A stretch of DNA of 64,000 bases, taken from positions 1 to 64,000 of the forward strand of contig JBOGKX010000005.1 of assembly GCA_050746125.1 (NCBI GenBank). Reading direction: 5' to 3'. Source of the DNA: JAJPKR01 sp050746125 (GTDB taxonomy: Bacteria > Acidobacteriota > Terriglobia > Terriglobales > SCQP01). Position numbers and translations under genes: made by a program. Below are positions 26,605 through 34,759 of the stretch, piece by piece (within the stretch, counting starts at the first letter, position 1; each line of letters starts with the position of its first letter). The notes below the pieces were generated by a model. The model ran no database searches, was not told the origin of the DNA, and worked only from the letters and a program-made list of their open reading frames with translations.

Positions 26605-26680
26605 CCAACGCGGGTTGGTGGGCGGGCGGATTCTGCGTTGGCGAGCGAGATTGCTTGCGAGTGTCAGCTTGCCGACTTGG
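26605..26680. repeat. Hairpin-associated repeat, copy B
   Basis: CCAAC-GCGG-GTTGG (26605-26618) is followed nine bases later by the conserved block (26628 onward) shared with copy A. The right end overlaps the last codons of the minus-strand DUF4340 gene (stop at 26664), so the repeat supplies that gene's C-terminus. Confidence 0.65.
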
Positions 26681-27653
26681 CCGGTTTGGCGGCGGCCTTG
26701 GCCTTGCCCGTTTTGCGCTTCTTCTTGCGAGCCTGGGCTGGGGCGGCAACGGTGGTGGCGCTGACCGTAGGCGCCGGCGTTGGCGGCTTGGTCAGGTCGG
26801 CCATGTCGTCGGTGAGATAACTATTGATGGTGAAGACGGCCGGGGATTCGGACGAGCGGGCGTAGTACTCGCTTTCGCCTTTTTTATTGCCGACTTCGAG
26901 CCGACCCTGGCCCCCTTTCCAGACCAAGGAGACGACGGTGGCGGGATGGGCGAGGCCGTACTTGGCGGCAGTTTTGCCGGTGGGATCGACGATGGCGTCC
27001 ATCTGAGCGTTGGCGATGGCGTCGGTAAGGTTTTGGATGTTGTCGGCTTGCGGGCCAGTCCATTTACCTTTGCTGCGCTTGAATTCGAGGCTTTTGCCGC
27101 GGTAGCGAAGGGCGACGGAGTCGACCGCATCGCTGGTGAAGTGCAGCACGCTCTTGTCGCGCAGGTCGAAGGCGGCCTTGATCATATCGCCCTTGACGTA
27201 GGTGGGAATGGTATAAACATCGGGCGAATCGGCCAGCTTGAGATAGAGATCGTCGCCGGTGGGGGTATTGGAACCGAACAGGAAGCGGTACTTGGAGCCG
27301 TTAGCGAGGCTGATGGCGACAGAGGCGGCATCGTCGAGACCAAAGGGGGCGAGGTTCTTTTCCGCGCCGATCTTTTCGGCGGGATCGAGGCTGGAAGCGG
27401 TGGTCAGCAGCGTGGTGACCGCGCCGGAGTCGGCAGCGGCGGCGTAGGGCTGCGCCAGCTGCCACTGATCCTTGACCTTGTCGAGAATGACGGCAGGCTG
27501 ACCGCTCTGATCGACTTCGATCCGGTTGGCTTGCCCGGGATCGAACTTGACCAGGGCGGGAGTCGCCGAAGAGGCGGGCTTCTTTTCCGGCCACCAGCGC
27601 AGGGCGGCGAAGAGTCCGACGAGAATGACCACGGCAATGATCAAGCGCTTCAT
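26664..27653 (-). CDS. DUF4340-domain membrane-anchored protein
   Basis: 329 residues from ATG 27653 (MKRLIIAVVILVGLFAALRWW, a single N-terminal membrane segment). The rest is soluble beta-rich sequence with two similar halves (VKFDPGQANRIEVDQ, later VLHFTSDAVDSVALRY), as in DUF4340 proteins, which habitually accompany GldG-type ABC components. The tail is Lys/Ala-rich (KKKRKTGKAKAAAKPAK). It is the last gene of the ATPase-permease-GldG operon, 24 bases after gldG. It is probably an accessory subunit at the outer face of the membrane; the molecular role is unknown. Confidence 0.82.
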   Translation of the reverse strand: MKRLIIAVVILVGLFAALRWWPEKKPASSATPALVKFDPGQANRIEVDQSGQPAVILDKVKDQWQLAQPYAAAADSGAVTTLLTTASSLDPAEKIGAEKNLAPFGLDDAASVAISLANGSKYRFLFGSNTPTGDDLYLKLADSPDVYTIPTYVKGDMIKAAFDLRDKSVLHFTSDAVDSVALRYRGKSLEFKRSKGKWTGPQADNIQNLTDAIANAQMDAIVDPTGKTAAKYGLAHPATVVSLVWKGGQGRLEVGNKKGESEYYARSSESPAVFTINSYLTDDMADLTKPPTPAPTVSATTVAAPAQARKKKRKTGKAKAAAKPAKSAS

Positions 27654-27677
27654 ATATCGACTCCGCAATAGGCGCCG

Positions 27678-29090
27678 CTATGCGGCGCGACGGCGCCACC
27701 AAACGAACACGCCGCACAGCACGATGAACACCGGCAGATAAACCAACACCGACAGCCAGATGGTCTGCATCTGGGAAGTATTCAAGTTGATCGGGGCGTT
27801 CTGCCGCGGCTTGGGACGAATGCTGATGAAGCTCTCTTGCGCCGCCAGCCAGTTCATGGTGTTGAGGGCGAGGTCGCGGTTGCCGCCGAAAGTAATGACG
27901 TCGTTGGCGGGGAAGTCGGCGCTGCCGAAGACGACGAAGCGGCCGCCGCCGGATTTATCCCCGGAACCGGACAGCGTGCCGGCCACGCCCAGGGTCAGCG
28001 GCCCGCGCAAGGCGGAGGCCTCGTTGAGGCGCACCTCGCCATTCGCAAAATTGGTGCTGGCCACGCTGGCCGGCGAGGTCTCGAGCAACGGTTCGACGAC
28101 CGCCGTCGCCGCCTTGTCGTCGCCCGGCTGCACGGTGCGGGCGTAGGGAAAGATGGTAGCGACGTGACCCATCTGATCGGTGATGGGATGAGTGTCGTAG
28201 TTGGCGACGATGGGCATCAGCTCGCTGGCGCCGAAGAGCCGGCCGATGCCGCTTTGGTCCACGACAATGTCCGGGGTGAGCTTGACGTCGAGCGAGTTCT
28301 CGAGGTACTGGACGAGCGGCCCTTTGCTTTCCGGGCCGAGCATGAACAGCGCGCGGCCGCCTCCCTTCAGGTAAGCGTCAATGGCGGTGATTTCCGGGGC
28401 AACAAAGGAATGGGAGGGACCGGCGACGACGAGGATCGAGCAATCCTTGGGAATCGCCGGCTGCTGGGCGAGGGGCAGGGTCTTGACGGTGAAATTCTCG
28501 TCCTCGAGCGCCTTCTTGAGAACGCTGTAGCCCGTGCGGCCGGTGTCGCCGGGATCGCGCTCGCCTTCGGTGTCGGTGAAGTAGACGATCTTGGGGCCGC
28601 CCTTGAGGACGCGCACCATGGCGTTGGTGATGTCTTGCTCGTCGAGGGTGGTGACCAACTGCTTGCGGCCGGCGCTGGCCACGACCGTGGTGCCATAGGT
28701 GCGGATTTTGTATTGATTCGCGAGATCGGGATGACGATCGGGATCGACGAACTGGACCTTGACGCGATTCGACTCGCGCTGATAGCGGCCGAGGAATTGC
28801 TTGGCGTGCGGGAACTCGCTGGAATGGTCGAAGTAGATCAGGTCCATCGGCTGGCGCAGATCGGCGACGATCTTCACCGACTCGGGACTGAGGCTATAAC
28901 GATGATTCTTGGTCAGGTCCCAGCTATGGTCGTGCCGCGAGGCGACCACGTTGATCGCCACCAGCACGGCGGCGACGATCACAATGTAGGCGATGAGGCT
29001 GCCGCGCGCGGCCAACTTATGGTGCCAAGAGCGCGGCGCGCCGCGGGCCGTGTCGTTGCCATCTTCGGGGTGCTTGGTTTCTTCCGGCAT
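27678..29090 (-). CDS. GldG-family ABC transporter auxiliary protein
   Basis: 470 residues. One N-terminal TM (about 30-50) and one C-terminal TM (about 443-463, then WWRRRAA) enclose a large extracytoplasmic domain. The start of that domain (DLTKNHRYSLSPESVKIVADL) and VVAGPSHSFVAPEITAIDAYL are typical of the GldG/ABC-type uncharacterised transport family (DUF4350/GATase-like). In Bacteroidota GldG works with GldA and GldF in gliding. Here, in a phylum without that gliding machine, the same module may export or organise an envelope component. It lies 18 bases after the permease gene. Confidence 0.85.
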   Translation of the reverse strand: MPEETKHPEDGNDTARGAPRSWHHKLAARGSLIAYIVIVAAVLVAINVVASRHDHSWDLTKNHRYSLSPESVKIVADLRQPMDLIYFDHSSEFPHAKQFLGRYQRESNRVKVQFVDPDRHPDLANQYKIRTYGTTVVASAGRKQLVTTLDEQDITNAMVRVLKGGPKIVYFTDTEGERDPGDTGRTGYSVLKKALEDENFTVKTLPLAQQPAIPKDCSILVVAGPSHSFVAPEITAIDAYLKGGGRALFMLGPESKGPLVQYLENSLDVKLTPDIVVDQSGIGRLFGASELMPIVANYDTHPITDQMGHVATIFPYARTVQPGDDKAATAVVEPLLETSPASVASTNFANGEVRLNEASALRGPLTLGVAGTLSGSGDKSGGGRFVVFGSADFPANDVITFGGNRDLALNTMNWLAAQESFISIRPKPRQNAPINLNTSQMQTIWLSVLVYLPVFIVLCGVFVWWRRRAA

Positions 29091-29108
29091 AGTGACTCCG
29101 TTGCGGCG

Positions 29109-29864
29109 CTACTCCGCCACCTCCATCCGCCGCGCGGTCAAGAACAAGCCGCCCACGATCAAGCTGAGGTAATAGACCAGGTCCTTCACGTCGATCAGCC
29201 CCTGGGTGAAGTTCTGAAAATGAGAAGTGATCGACAAATAGGAAAAGAAGCCGGAGAGAGCGCCGCCGCCGTAGGCGGTGACCCAGTTAGCCACCCAAAG
29301 CAGCAGGAACAGGGCAAAGGTGACGACGCCGGCGACGATTTGGTTGCGCGTGAAGCTAGAGATGAGCAGGCCAAGCGCCAAAAAAGTTCCGCCCATCAGC
29401 GCCAGGCCCAGAAAGGCGGCCCACAACGCGCCCACGTCGGGCTTGCCGTAATGGACGACAACGGCGACGTAGCCGGCGGAGATGATCAGCAGCAAGACGA
29501 GCAGGCCAAAGCTGGCAAGGAATTTGCCCAGCACCACCTCCATGCGGCGCACGGGCGAGGTCTTGAGCAGTTCGATGGTGCCGCTGCGCAACTCCTCGGA
29601 GTAGGTGCGCATGGTGATCATCGGCAGCAAGAACAGCAAGGTGATGCCGATGTCGAAAAACAGCGGTTGCAAGACCTGGGTATTGACGTCGAGCGAGCCT
29701 TGCCCGAAGGCGCCGCCGCCCAGGCTCTGCATCACGTACATGGCGAGCATGCTATAGAAGAAAAAGCCCGCGATCAGCGCGAAGAGCGCCAGGACGACGT
29801 AGGCAGCGGGAGTGACGAAGTAGAGCTTCCACTCCTTGCGAATGATGGCCCAAAAACCGGTCAT
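29109..29864 (-). CDS. ABC-2 type permease, GldF-like
   Basis: 251 residues with six membrane segments. The opening IIRKEWKLYFVTPAAYVVLALFA and the MITMRTYSEELRSGTIELLKT loop are typical of GldF/NosY-type ABC-2 permeases. It pairs with the ATPase encoded 41 bases upstream and with the GldG and DUF4340 proteins downstream. The substrate is unknown. Confidence 0.88.
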   Translation of the reverse strand: MTGFWAIIRKEWKLYFVTPAAYVVLALFALIAGFFFYSMLAMYVMQSLGGGAFGQGSLDVNTQVLQPLFFDIGITLLFLLPMITMRTYSEELRSGTIELLKTSPVRRMEVVLGKFLASFGLLVLLLIISAGYVAVVVHYGKPDVGALWAAFLGLALMGGTFLALGLLISSFTRNQIVAGVVTFALFLLLWVANWVTAYGGGALSGFFSYLSITSHFQNFTQGLIDVKDLVYYLSLIVGGLFLTARRMEVAE

Positions 29865-29905
29865 GAACGAACTCTCCTCCTAGGCAAACCGACGGTGAAG
29901 CCGGC

Positions 29906-30847
29906 TCAGGCCGCCGGAGCGGCGGCCGTCAACTTCAAGAAGATCTCCTCCAGGCTGAGCTCCACCGCCTTCAGCTCGAGCAATCCCCAGCCGCCCGCGA
30001 CCACGGCGTGGGCCAGGGTTTCGCGCACGTCGGCGCCCTTGGCCTCGACCTGAAAGTGCACGATACCGCCGCCCACGGCGGGGCGAGCGGCGACGGCGGC
30101 GACGCCGGGCACGGCGGAGAGAGCGGCGCTGACGCGGTCGGCCGGCCCTTTGACCTCGAGCACCAGCGTGTCGGTATTTTTGACGCGGCGCGCGAGATTT
30201 TCCGGGCTATCGACCGCAACCAATTCGCCGCGATTGATGATGATGACGCGCTCGCAAACCTGGGCGGCCTCGGAGAGGATGTGAGTGCTGAGAATGACGG
30301 TGTGATCCCCGGCCAGGCCGCGGATCAACTCGCGCGTCTCGTTGCTCTGGCGGGGATCGAGGCCGGCGGTGGGCTCGTCGAGGATCAGCAAGCCGGGCTC
30401 GTGCAGGATGGCCTGGGCGATGCCGACGCGCTGGCGATAGCCCTTCGAGAGGCGGCCGATGACGCGGTGGCGCACGTCGCCGAGCGCACAGCGCTCGCAG
30501 GCGCGCTCGACGCGCGCCTTGATGTCGCGGCCCGGCACCTGCTTGAGGCGGGCCACGAAGCGCAGGTAATCGCTGACCGTCATTTCCGGATAGACGGGTG
30601 GCAGCTCGGGCAGATAGCCGATGCGACGCTTGACCTGGATGGGCTTCTGGCGCAAGGGGACGCCCTCGACCCGCACCTCGCCGGCGGAGGGCGGCAGATA
30701 GCCGGTAATCATGCGCATGGTCGTGGTTTTGCCGGCGCCGTTGGGGCCGAGAAAGGCGACAATCTCGCCTTTTTTGGCGCTGAAGCTGATGTCATTGACG
30801 GCCCGCGCGGGGCCATATTGCTTGCTGAGGTGGGAGACTTCGAGCAC
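29906..30847 (-). CDS. ABC transporter ATP-binding protein, GldA-like
   Basis: 313 residues from GTG 30847, which has AGGAG seven bases upstream. Walker A is GPNGAGKTTT (about 34-43). The signature is LSKGYRQRVGIAQA, and Walker B is LLILDEPTAGLDP, followed by the H-loop in ILSTHIL. A C-terminal extension of about 90 residues (from TLVLEVKGPADR) is like that of GldA/CcmA-type exporters. It powers the permease encoded next and is the first gene of a four-gene operon. Confidence 0.92.
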   Translation of the reverse strand: MLEVSHLSKQYGPARAVNDISFSAKKGEIVAFLGPNGAGKTTTMRMITGYLPPSAGEVRVEGVPLRQKPIQVKRRIGYLPELPPVYPEMTVSDYLRFVARLKQVPGRDIKARVERACERCALGDVRHRVIGRLSKGYRQRVGIAQAILHEPGLLILDEPTAGLDPRQSNETRELIRGLAGDHTVILSTHILSEAAQVCERVIIINRGELVAVDSPENLARRVKNTDTLVLEVKGPADRVSAALSAVPGVAAVAARPAVGGGIVHFQVEAKGADVRETLAHAVVAGGWGLLELKAVELSLEEIFLKLTAAAPAA

Positions 30848-30910
30848 GAGTCGACTCCTAGGCGACGGGCTGGCGCCGGCGCGCGCCGAAGGTAATGCTA
30901 ACCCAGCCGC

Positions 30911-30948
30911 GGCGGGCAGGAAAGAGCCCGCCCAAACGTCTATAGACG
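30911..30948. repeat. Hairpin plus palindrome upstream of the Gld-type operon
   Basis: GGCGGGC-N8-GCCCGCC (30911-30932) is followed four bases later by the perfect palindrome CGTCTATAGACG (30937-30948). The position, 64-101 bases before the ATPase start on the minus strand, fits an operator plus a leader hairpin. There is no T-run for a terminator. Confidence 0.45.
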
Positions 30949-31151
30949 GCGGCCGCCGGGCGGCAGGTTACATTTTTTCGCCGCCGCGCGAACCAGGGCA
31001 CGATTGTATCGCAATGGGATGCAGATTGACAGGCAGGGCGGAGGGCCGCTAGCGGCGGCCGGCTGGCTCGGCGAAGGGAGCGGACCGAGGCCGGCAAGAG
31101 GCGACGGCTAGGCGGGATCAGGCTCTGGCCGCGCGGCGGGGGCGGTCCCGG

Positions 31152-31157
31152 TACAAT
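31152..31157 (+). promoter_or_regulatory. -10 hexamer of a probable leaderless promoter (coaD)
   Basis: TACAAT ends six bases before GTG 31164, with no Shine-Dalgarno. Confidence 0.65.
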
Positions 31158-31163
31158 GGCTCG

Positions 31164-31649
31164 GTGCCGCCCGTAATCACCATCTACCCCGGCAGTTTCG
31201 ATCCGCCGACCAACGGCCACTTGGATCTGATCGAGCGGGGGAGCCGGCTCTTCGACCGGCTGATCGTGGCCGTGCTGCGCAACGCCGGTAAGCAGCCGCT
31301 TTTCACTCCCGGCGAGCGCGTCGCGATGCTGCAGGCCATCGCCGCCGGGCTGGGCAATGTAGAGGTGCGCGAGTTCGAGGGGCTGCTGGTGGACTTCGCG
31401 CAGGAATGCGGCGCGCACTCCGTGCTGCGCGGCATTCGCGCCATCAGCGACTACGAATACGAGCTGCAAATGGCGCTGATGAATCGCCGCCTGGCGCCGC
31501 GCCTGGAGACGGTGTTCCTGATGCCGGCGGAAGCCTATTCCTACGTCAGCTCGCGGCTGGTGAAGGAGGTTTTCGAGCTGGGCGGGTCGATTTCCGGGCT
31601 GGTGCCACCGCTGGTGGAGGCGCGGCTCAAAGCCAAGATGCCGCGGTGA
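31164..31649 (+). CDS. coaD: Pantetheine-phosphate adenylyltransferase CoaD
   Basis: 161 residues from GTG 31164, normal length. The nucleotidyltransferase signature is YPGSFDPPTNGHLDLI, with T/HxGH-type catalytic His in NGH. Other family blocks are FEGLLVDFAQE, VLRGIRAISDYEYELQMA and the ATP-binding YSYVSSRLVKEV. It catalyses the penultimate step of coenzyme A synthesis, joining AMP to 4'-phosphopantetheine. Confidence 0.95.
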   Translation: MPPVITIYPGSFDPPTNGHLDLIERGSRLFDRLIVAVLRNAGKQPLFTPGERVAMLQAIAAGLGNVEVREFEGLLVDFAQECGAHSVLRGIRAISDYEYELQMALMNRRLAPRLETVFLMPAEAYSYVSSRLVKEVFELGGSISGLVPPLVEARLKAKMPR

Positions 31650-31663
31650 AAGCGGGGCTGGCT

Positions 31664-31669
31664 TACACT
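31664..31669 (+). promoter_or_regulatory. -10 hexamer of a probable leaderless promoter (aminotransferase)
   Basis: TACACT ends six bases before ATG 31676. A GGAGG lies only one base before the ATG, too close to work as a Shine-Dalgarno. Confidence 0.6.
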
Positions 31670-31675
31670 GGAGGC

Positions 31676-32878
31676 ATGCCCACGACCGCCTCTCTTCTTC
31701 CCTCGCCGGGCGCCGCGCGCATGGGTCGCATCTCCGTTTCCGCCACTGCCGCGGTGGTGATAGAGGCGGAAAAGCTGCGGGCCGCGGGCGCGGACCTGGT
31801 GGACTTCGGCGCCGGCGAGCCGGACTTTCCCACCCCCGAACACATTAAGCGCGCGGCCATCGCCGCCATCCAGGAAGACTTCACGCGCTACACCGCGACG
31901 GGCGGCATCGCGGCGCTGAAAGACGCCATCCGCCAGACGCACGGGCAAGATTTCGGCAGCCAGTACGAACGCGAAGAAGTGCTGGTCACGGTGGGCGGCA
32001 AGCACGCCTTATTCAACGCCATCAGCGCCTTGATCGATCACGGCGACGAAGTGATCCTACCGGCGCCCTATTGGGTGAGCTTCAAGGACCAGATCACATA
32101 CGCGGGCGGCACGCCGGTCATCGTGGCGACGGACGAGAACGACGGCTTTGGCCTCAGCGCGGAAATGATCGCGCGGCAGGTGACGGCGCGGACGCGCATG
32201 ATCCTGCTCAATTCGCCCGCCAACCCGAGCGGGGCGGTGTTCACGCCGGAGACTTTTCGCGGCGTGCTGGAACTCTGCCGCGAGCGCGGGCTCTGGCTGC
32301 TCAGCGACGAGTGCTACGCCAAGTTCGTCTATGATGGCCGGCCCTATAGCGCGGCGGGCGAGCCCAACGCCAAGGACTGGCTGATCGTGGCCGGCTCGCT
32401 GTCGAAGACTTACGCCATGACCGGCTGGCGGCTCGGCTATCTGCTGGGGCCGCGGGCGGTCATCAAGAAGGCGGTCAATTTGCAGTCGCACTCGACCTCG
32501 AACGCGACTTCGTTCGTGCAAAAGGCCGGGATCGCCGCCCTGACCGGGCCGCAAGAGCCGGTGGCCGCGATGCTGGCCGAGTACACGCGACGGCGGCGGG
32601 CGATCGTCGAGGGGCTGCGCGCGATCCCCGGGGTGAGCTGCACGATGCCGGCGGGCGCCTTCTACGCCTACCCCAACATCGGCGCGCTGCTGGGGCGGCC
32701 GGGAACGGCGACGCCACTGGAATTCGCCGCGAAGCTGCTGCACGAAGCGGGAGTGGTGACGGTGCCTGGCGAAGCGTTCGGCACCGACCGCCATATTCGC
32801 TTCTCCTACGCGACATCGCTCGAGACGATCCAGAAGGGGCTGGAGCGTTTCGCGGATTTCTGCGCCAAGCTGCGCTAG
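31676..32878 (+). CDS. Aspartate aminotransferase-like class I aminotransferase
   Basis: 400 residues. Motifs are VDFGAGEPDFPTPEHIK, the NSPANPSGAVFTPETF substrate/PLP segment, SDECYAKFVYDG and the PLP lysine in GSLSKTYAMTGWRLGY. RFSYATSLETI holds the C-terminal arginine that binds the substrate carboxylate. It matches bacterial AspAT subgroup I-gamma/AspC-like enzymes that interconvert aspartate and oxaloacetate. Its TAG stop shares the four bases CTAG with the convergent VWFA gene. Confidence 0.92.
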   Translation: MPTTASLLPSPGAARMGRISVSATAAVVIEAEKLRAAGADLVDFGAGEPDFPTPEHIKRAAIAAIQEDFTRYTATGGIAALKDAIRQTHGQDFGSQYEREEVLVTVGGKHALFNAISALIDHGDEVILPAPYWVSFKDQITYAGGTPVIVATDENDGFGLSAEMIARQVTARTRMILLNSPANPSGAVFTPETFRGVLELCRERGLWLLSDECYAKFVYDGRPYSAAGEPNAKDWLIVAGSLSKTYAMTGWRLGYLLGPRAVIKKAVNLQSHSTSNATSFVQKAGIAALTGPQEPVAAMLAEYTRRRRAIVEGLRAIPGVSCTMPAGAFYAYPNIGALLGRPGTATPLEFAAKLLHEAGVVTVPGEAFGTDRHIRFSYATSLETIQKGLERFADFCAKLR

Positions 32879-34482
32879 GGCGCCTCGGAAAGCGACGGCA
32901 GGCGCGACCAAAGCGAGCCGACGCGGCCATCGCGCTGATCCTGGAGCGCGAAATGAGCGAGGAAGTCGCCGCGAGCGGGAGCTTGCAACACGCCCGCCAG
33001 CGTCCAGGGAGGGCCGGAGCGGCTCATCCGGGGCGGAACTTCGACGGCGATTACGACGATGCGCCGCACGATACCGTCGAGATCCTGCACGGCGGCGACG
33101 AGCTTAAAGCTAGTTCCCGTGCGCAGTTCAGCCTCGGACAAGATAGAACGTGGAATCGTTAGGCGATAGCTAGCGAGACGATCGCCGTTCTCCTTCGGCA
33201 CGACGGCCTGCCAGCGCAAATTCATGCGCAGGCCAGGGACGGAGATGGGGGCGAGAAAGGCGGCGCCGAGGCTGGCGGCATCATCCTCGGCACGCAGCAC
33301 GGGATCGGCGCGGGTGATGTAGCCGCGGCGGGCTTCGACCTTTAGCCCGGGACGGCGGACGCGCAGCGCGATTTTGTGGTACGCGATTAATCCATTCCGT
33401 TCGGGTGGCGGGCTAAAAGTCAGAAGGTAATAGGAGCGCCAGCGGCGCTGCGCACGAGCGAGTAACTGCCAGGTGAAATTGTCGCCCATCAGCGCTTCGC
33501 CGCCGGTGGCCCGCGCCGCTTCTTTCATGGCTTCCCTGCTAGGCCAATCCGGGCTCAGCGCGACACCGGTGACATCCACCGGGAACAGCGAGATTTCGGC
33601 CTCGTTGAGCAGTTCATAGACATCGGTGCTGCGCCACGGGTCGGCGGGGGACCAAGGCGCGGCGGGGCCGGCCAGCAAATCGGGGTGGAGCGGATCGAGC
33701 GGCGGCGGGACGAAGAACGGATGGGCGGTGAGCCAGATCGCCACCTTGCGACCGGGCACGCGGGTGAACAGATAGCCCAGGTCGCGCAAGGAATCGAGCA
33801 CCGATCCGCCGGCGAGGTCGCGCGCGGGCGGGCCTGCGGCGGGGGTTGGAGGCGGGAAGGGACCGGAGCGCTGCTTTTGCAACGTGGATGGCGGCTTGGT
33901 GGCGGCGGAATCCCAGGGTGCGGCAAGGGGATAAAGGTCGGGATCTTGCCACATCAACATCGGGCGCGTCCAACGGGCGGCGGCGGCGAGGAGTTGCTCG
34001 CGGTCAGCCGTGAAGGGCTGGAGCAGCATGAGCTTGCGGGCGACGCCGAAAATCGCGACAGGCTGGCCGGGCTGCAGATCGGCGCGCAAGAAGCGCAGCA
34101 ACGAGCCGCGCAGCTCCGACATCTCGATCGGCGTGGTATCGCGATAATCGAGCAGAAGAATGACCCAACTGGGAGCCGGGTTGGGCGCGTTCGTGGCCGC
34201 GAAACGGGGCCCAAGCGTGGGCGGCGTGGCGGCGGCGCGGATCAACTCGGCGGTGACGATGGGCACGGGGCGGCCGTCAACCGTGAGCACGAAATCGGCG
34301 GCATGCAGATCGGGGACAAGATCGCCATTGCGATCCACGACGTTGGCGGACACCAGCACGCGTTGCGTCTGGCTGCGAAAGACGGGAACCTGGCACCAGG
34401 CGGCGGCCAGGCAAGCGGCGACAAGGCAGGTGCGCGCCGCGCTCCGGCTCGCATCTCCGGTTCGCTTCGCTAAGCCGCGCAC
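32875..34482 (-). CDS. VWFA-related domain protein of the Acidobacterial type
   Basis: 535 residues from GTG 34482. An N-terminal hydrophobic segment (about 15-30, CLVAACLAAAWCQVPVF) acts as a signal. The conserved opening RVLVSANVVDRNGDLVPDL-HAADFVLTVDG is the hallmark of the phylum-typical VWFA family. A von Willebrand A-like region follows (WVILLLDYRDTTP, about 110-330) with a degenerate MIDAS: D-Y-R-D-T instead of D-x-S-x-S. The C-terminal part is beta-rich. It is probably secreted or periplasmic and involved in protein interactions; the exact function is unknown. Confidence 0.87.
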   Translation of the reverse strand: MRGLAKRTGDASRSAARTCLVAACLAAAWCQVPVFRSQTQRVLVSANVVDRNGDLVPDLHAADFVLTVDGRPVPIVTAELIRAAATPPTLGPRFAATNAPNPAPSWVILLLDYRDTTPIEMSELRGSLLRFLRADLQPGQPVAIFGVARKLMLLQPFTADREQLLAAAARWTRPMLMWQDPDLYPLAAPWDSAATKPPSTLQKQRSGPFPPPTPAAGPPARDLAGGSVLDSLRDLGYLFTRVPGRKVAIWLTAHPFFVPPPLDPLHPDLLAGPAAPWSPADPWRSTDVYELLNEAEISLFPVDVTGVALSPDWPSREAMKEAARATGGEALMGDNFTWQLLARAQRRWRSYYLLTFSPPPERNGLIAYHKIALRVRRPGLKVEARRGYITRADPVLRAEDDAASLGAAFLAPISVPGLRMNLRWQAVVPKENGDRLASYRLTIPRSILSEAELRTGTSFKLVAAVQDLDGIVRRIVVIAVEVPPRMSRSGPPWTLAGVLQAPARGDFLAHFALQDQRDGRVGSLWSRLPSLSEAP

Positions 34483-34488
34483 GGCTGA

Positions 34489-34494
34489 ATCATA
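34489..34494 (-). promoter_or_regulatory. -10 hexamer of a probable leaderless promoter (VWFA gene)
   Basis: On the minus strand TATGAT ends six bases before GTG 34482, with no Shine-Dalgarno. Confidence 0.6.
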
Positions 34495-34627
34495 GTGCGG
34501 TTACCCGGGTTTTTCCACTTTCCTATCTCCAGGATCGCCTTTTAGTCAGGGCGGCGCAGGCGGCAGCCGACGGTTCTGGGCGACAATCGGACGCGAGCGT
34601 GAGCCATGGCCCTATTTATCGAAAAAC

Positions 34628-34665
34628 GCACGGTGATTCCTGCGGCGGCTCGCCGACAACCGTGC
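34628..34665. repeat. Compound hairpin upstream of the nitrate-reductase operon
   Basis: Outer arms GCACGGT (34628-34634) and ACCGTGC (34659-34665) enclose inner arms CGGCG (34643-34647) and CGCCG (34651-34655) with loop GCT. It follows no gene end, so it is not an obvious terminator. It could be a small RNA element, a regulator site or a fragment of one. Confidence 0.5.
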
Positions 34666-34714
34666 ACCACGACGAGCAATGATGCCGCGCCCAGCACGCC
34701 AGTTTCCAGGCGGA

Positions 34715-34759
34715 GATGACAAATATCATCTTGGGAATAGGTACAGGCCGAGCTAGAAT
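34715..34759 (+). promoter_or_regulatory. CRP/FNR-class site and -10 element of the nitrate-reductase operon
   Basis: GATGACAAATATCATC (34715-34730) is a palindrome with the TGA-N6-TCA core (34717-34728) that CRP/FNR-family proteins read. TAGAAT (34754-34759) is a good -10. If transcription starts five to seven bases after it, the palindrome centres at about -42, the class II activator position, and no -35 element is needed. An oxygen, nitrate or NO-sensing member of this family is expected. Confidence 0.6.

Larger units (their letters stand above)
30848..31163. other. Divergent intergenic region between the Gld-type operon and coaD
   Basis: About 316 bases. It contains a seven-base-arm hairpin (30911-30932), a 12-base palindrome (30937-30948) and the coaD -10 at the right end. 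No gene or RNA gene is recognised. Confidence 0.5.

Noticed and set aside
25460..26680. CRISPR array
   Set aside because: Only two copies of the repeat exist, with a gene and not spacers between them. No cas genes are in the window.
30848..31163. tRNA or riboswitch in the larger gaps
   Set aside because: I looked for cloverleaf arms and the GTTCGA-type T-loop in all gaps over 100 bases and found none. The hairpins seen do not assemble into a known RNA fold.
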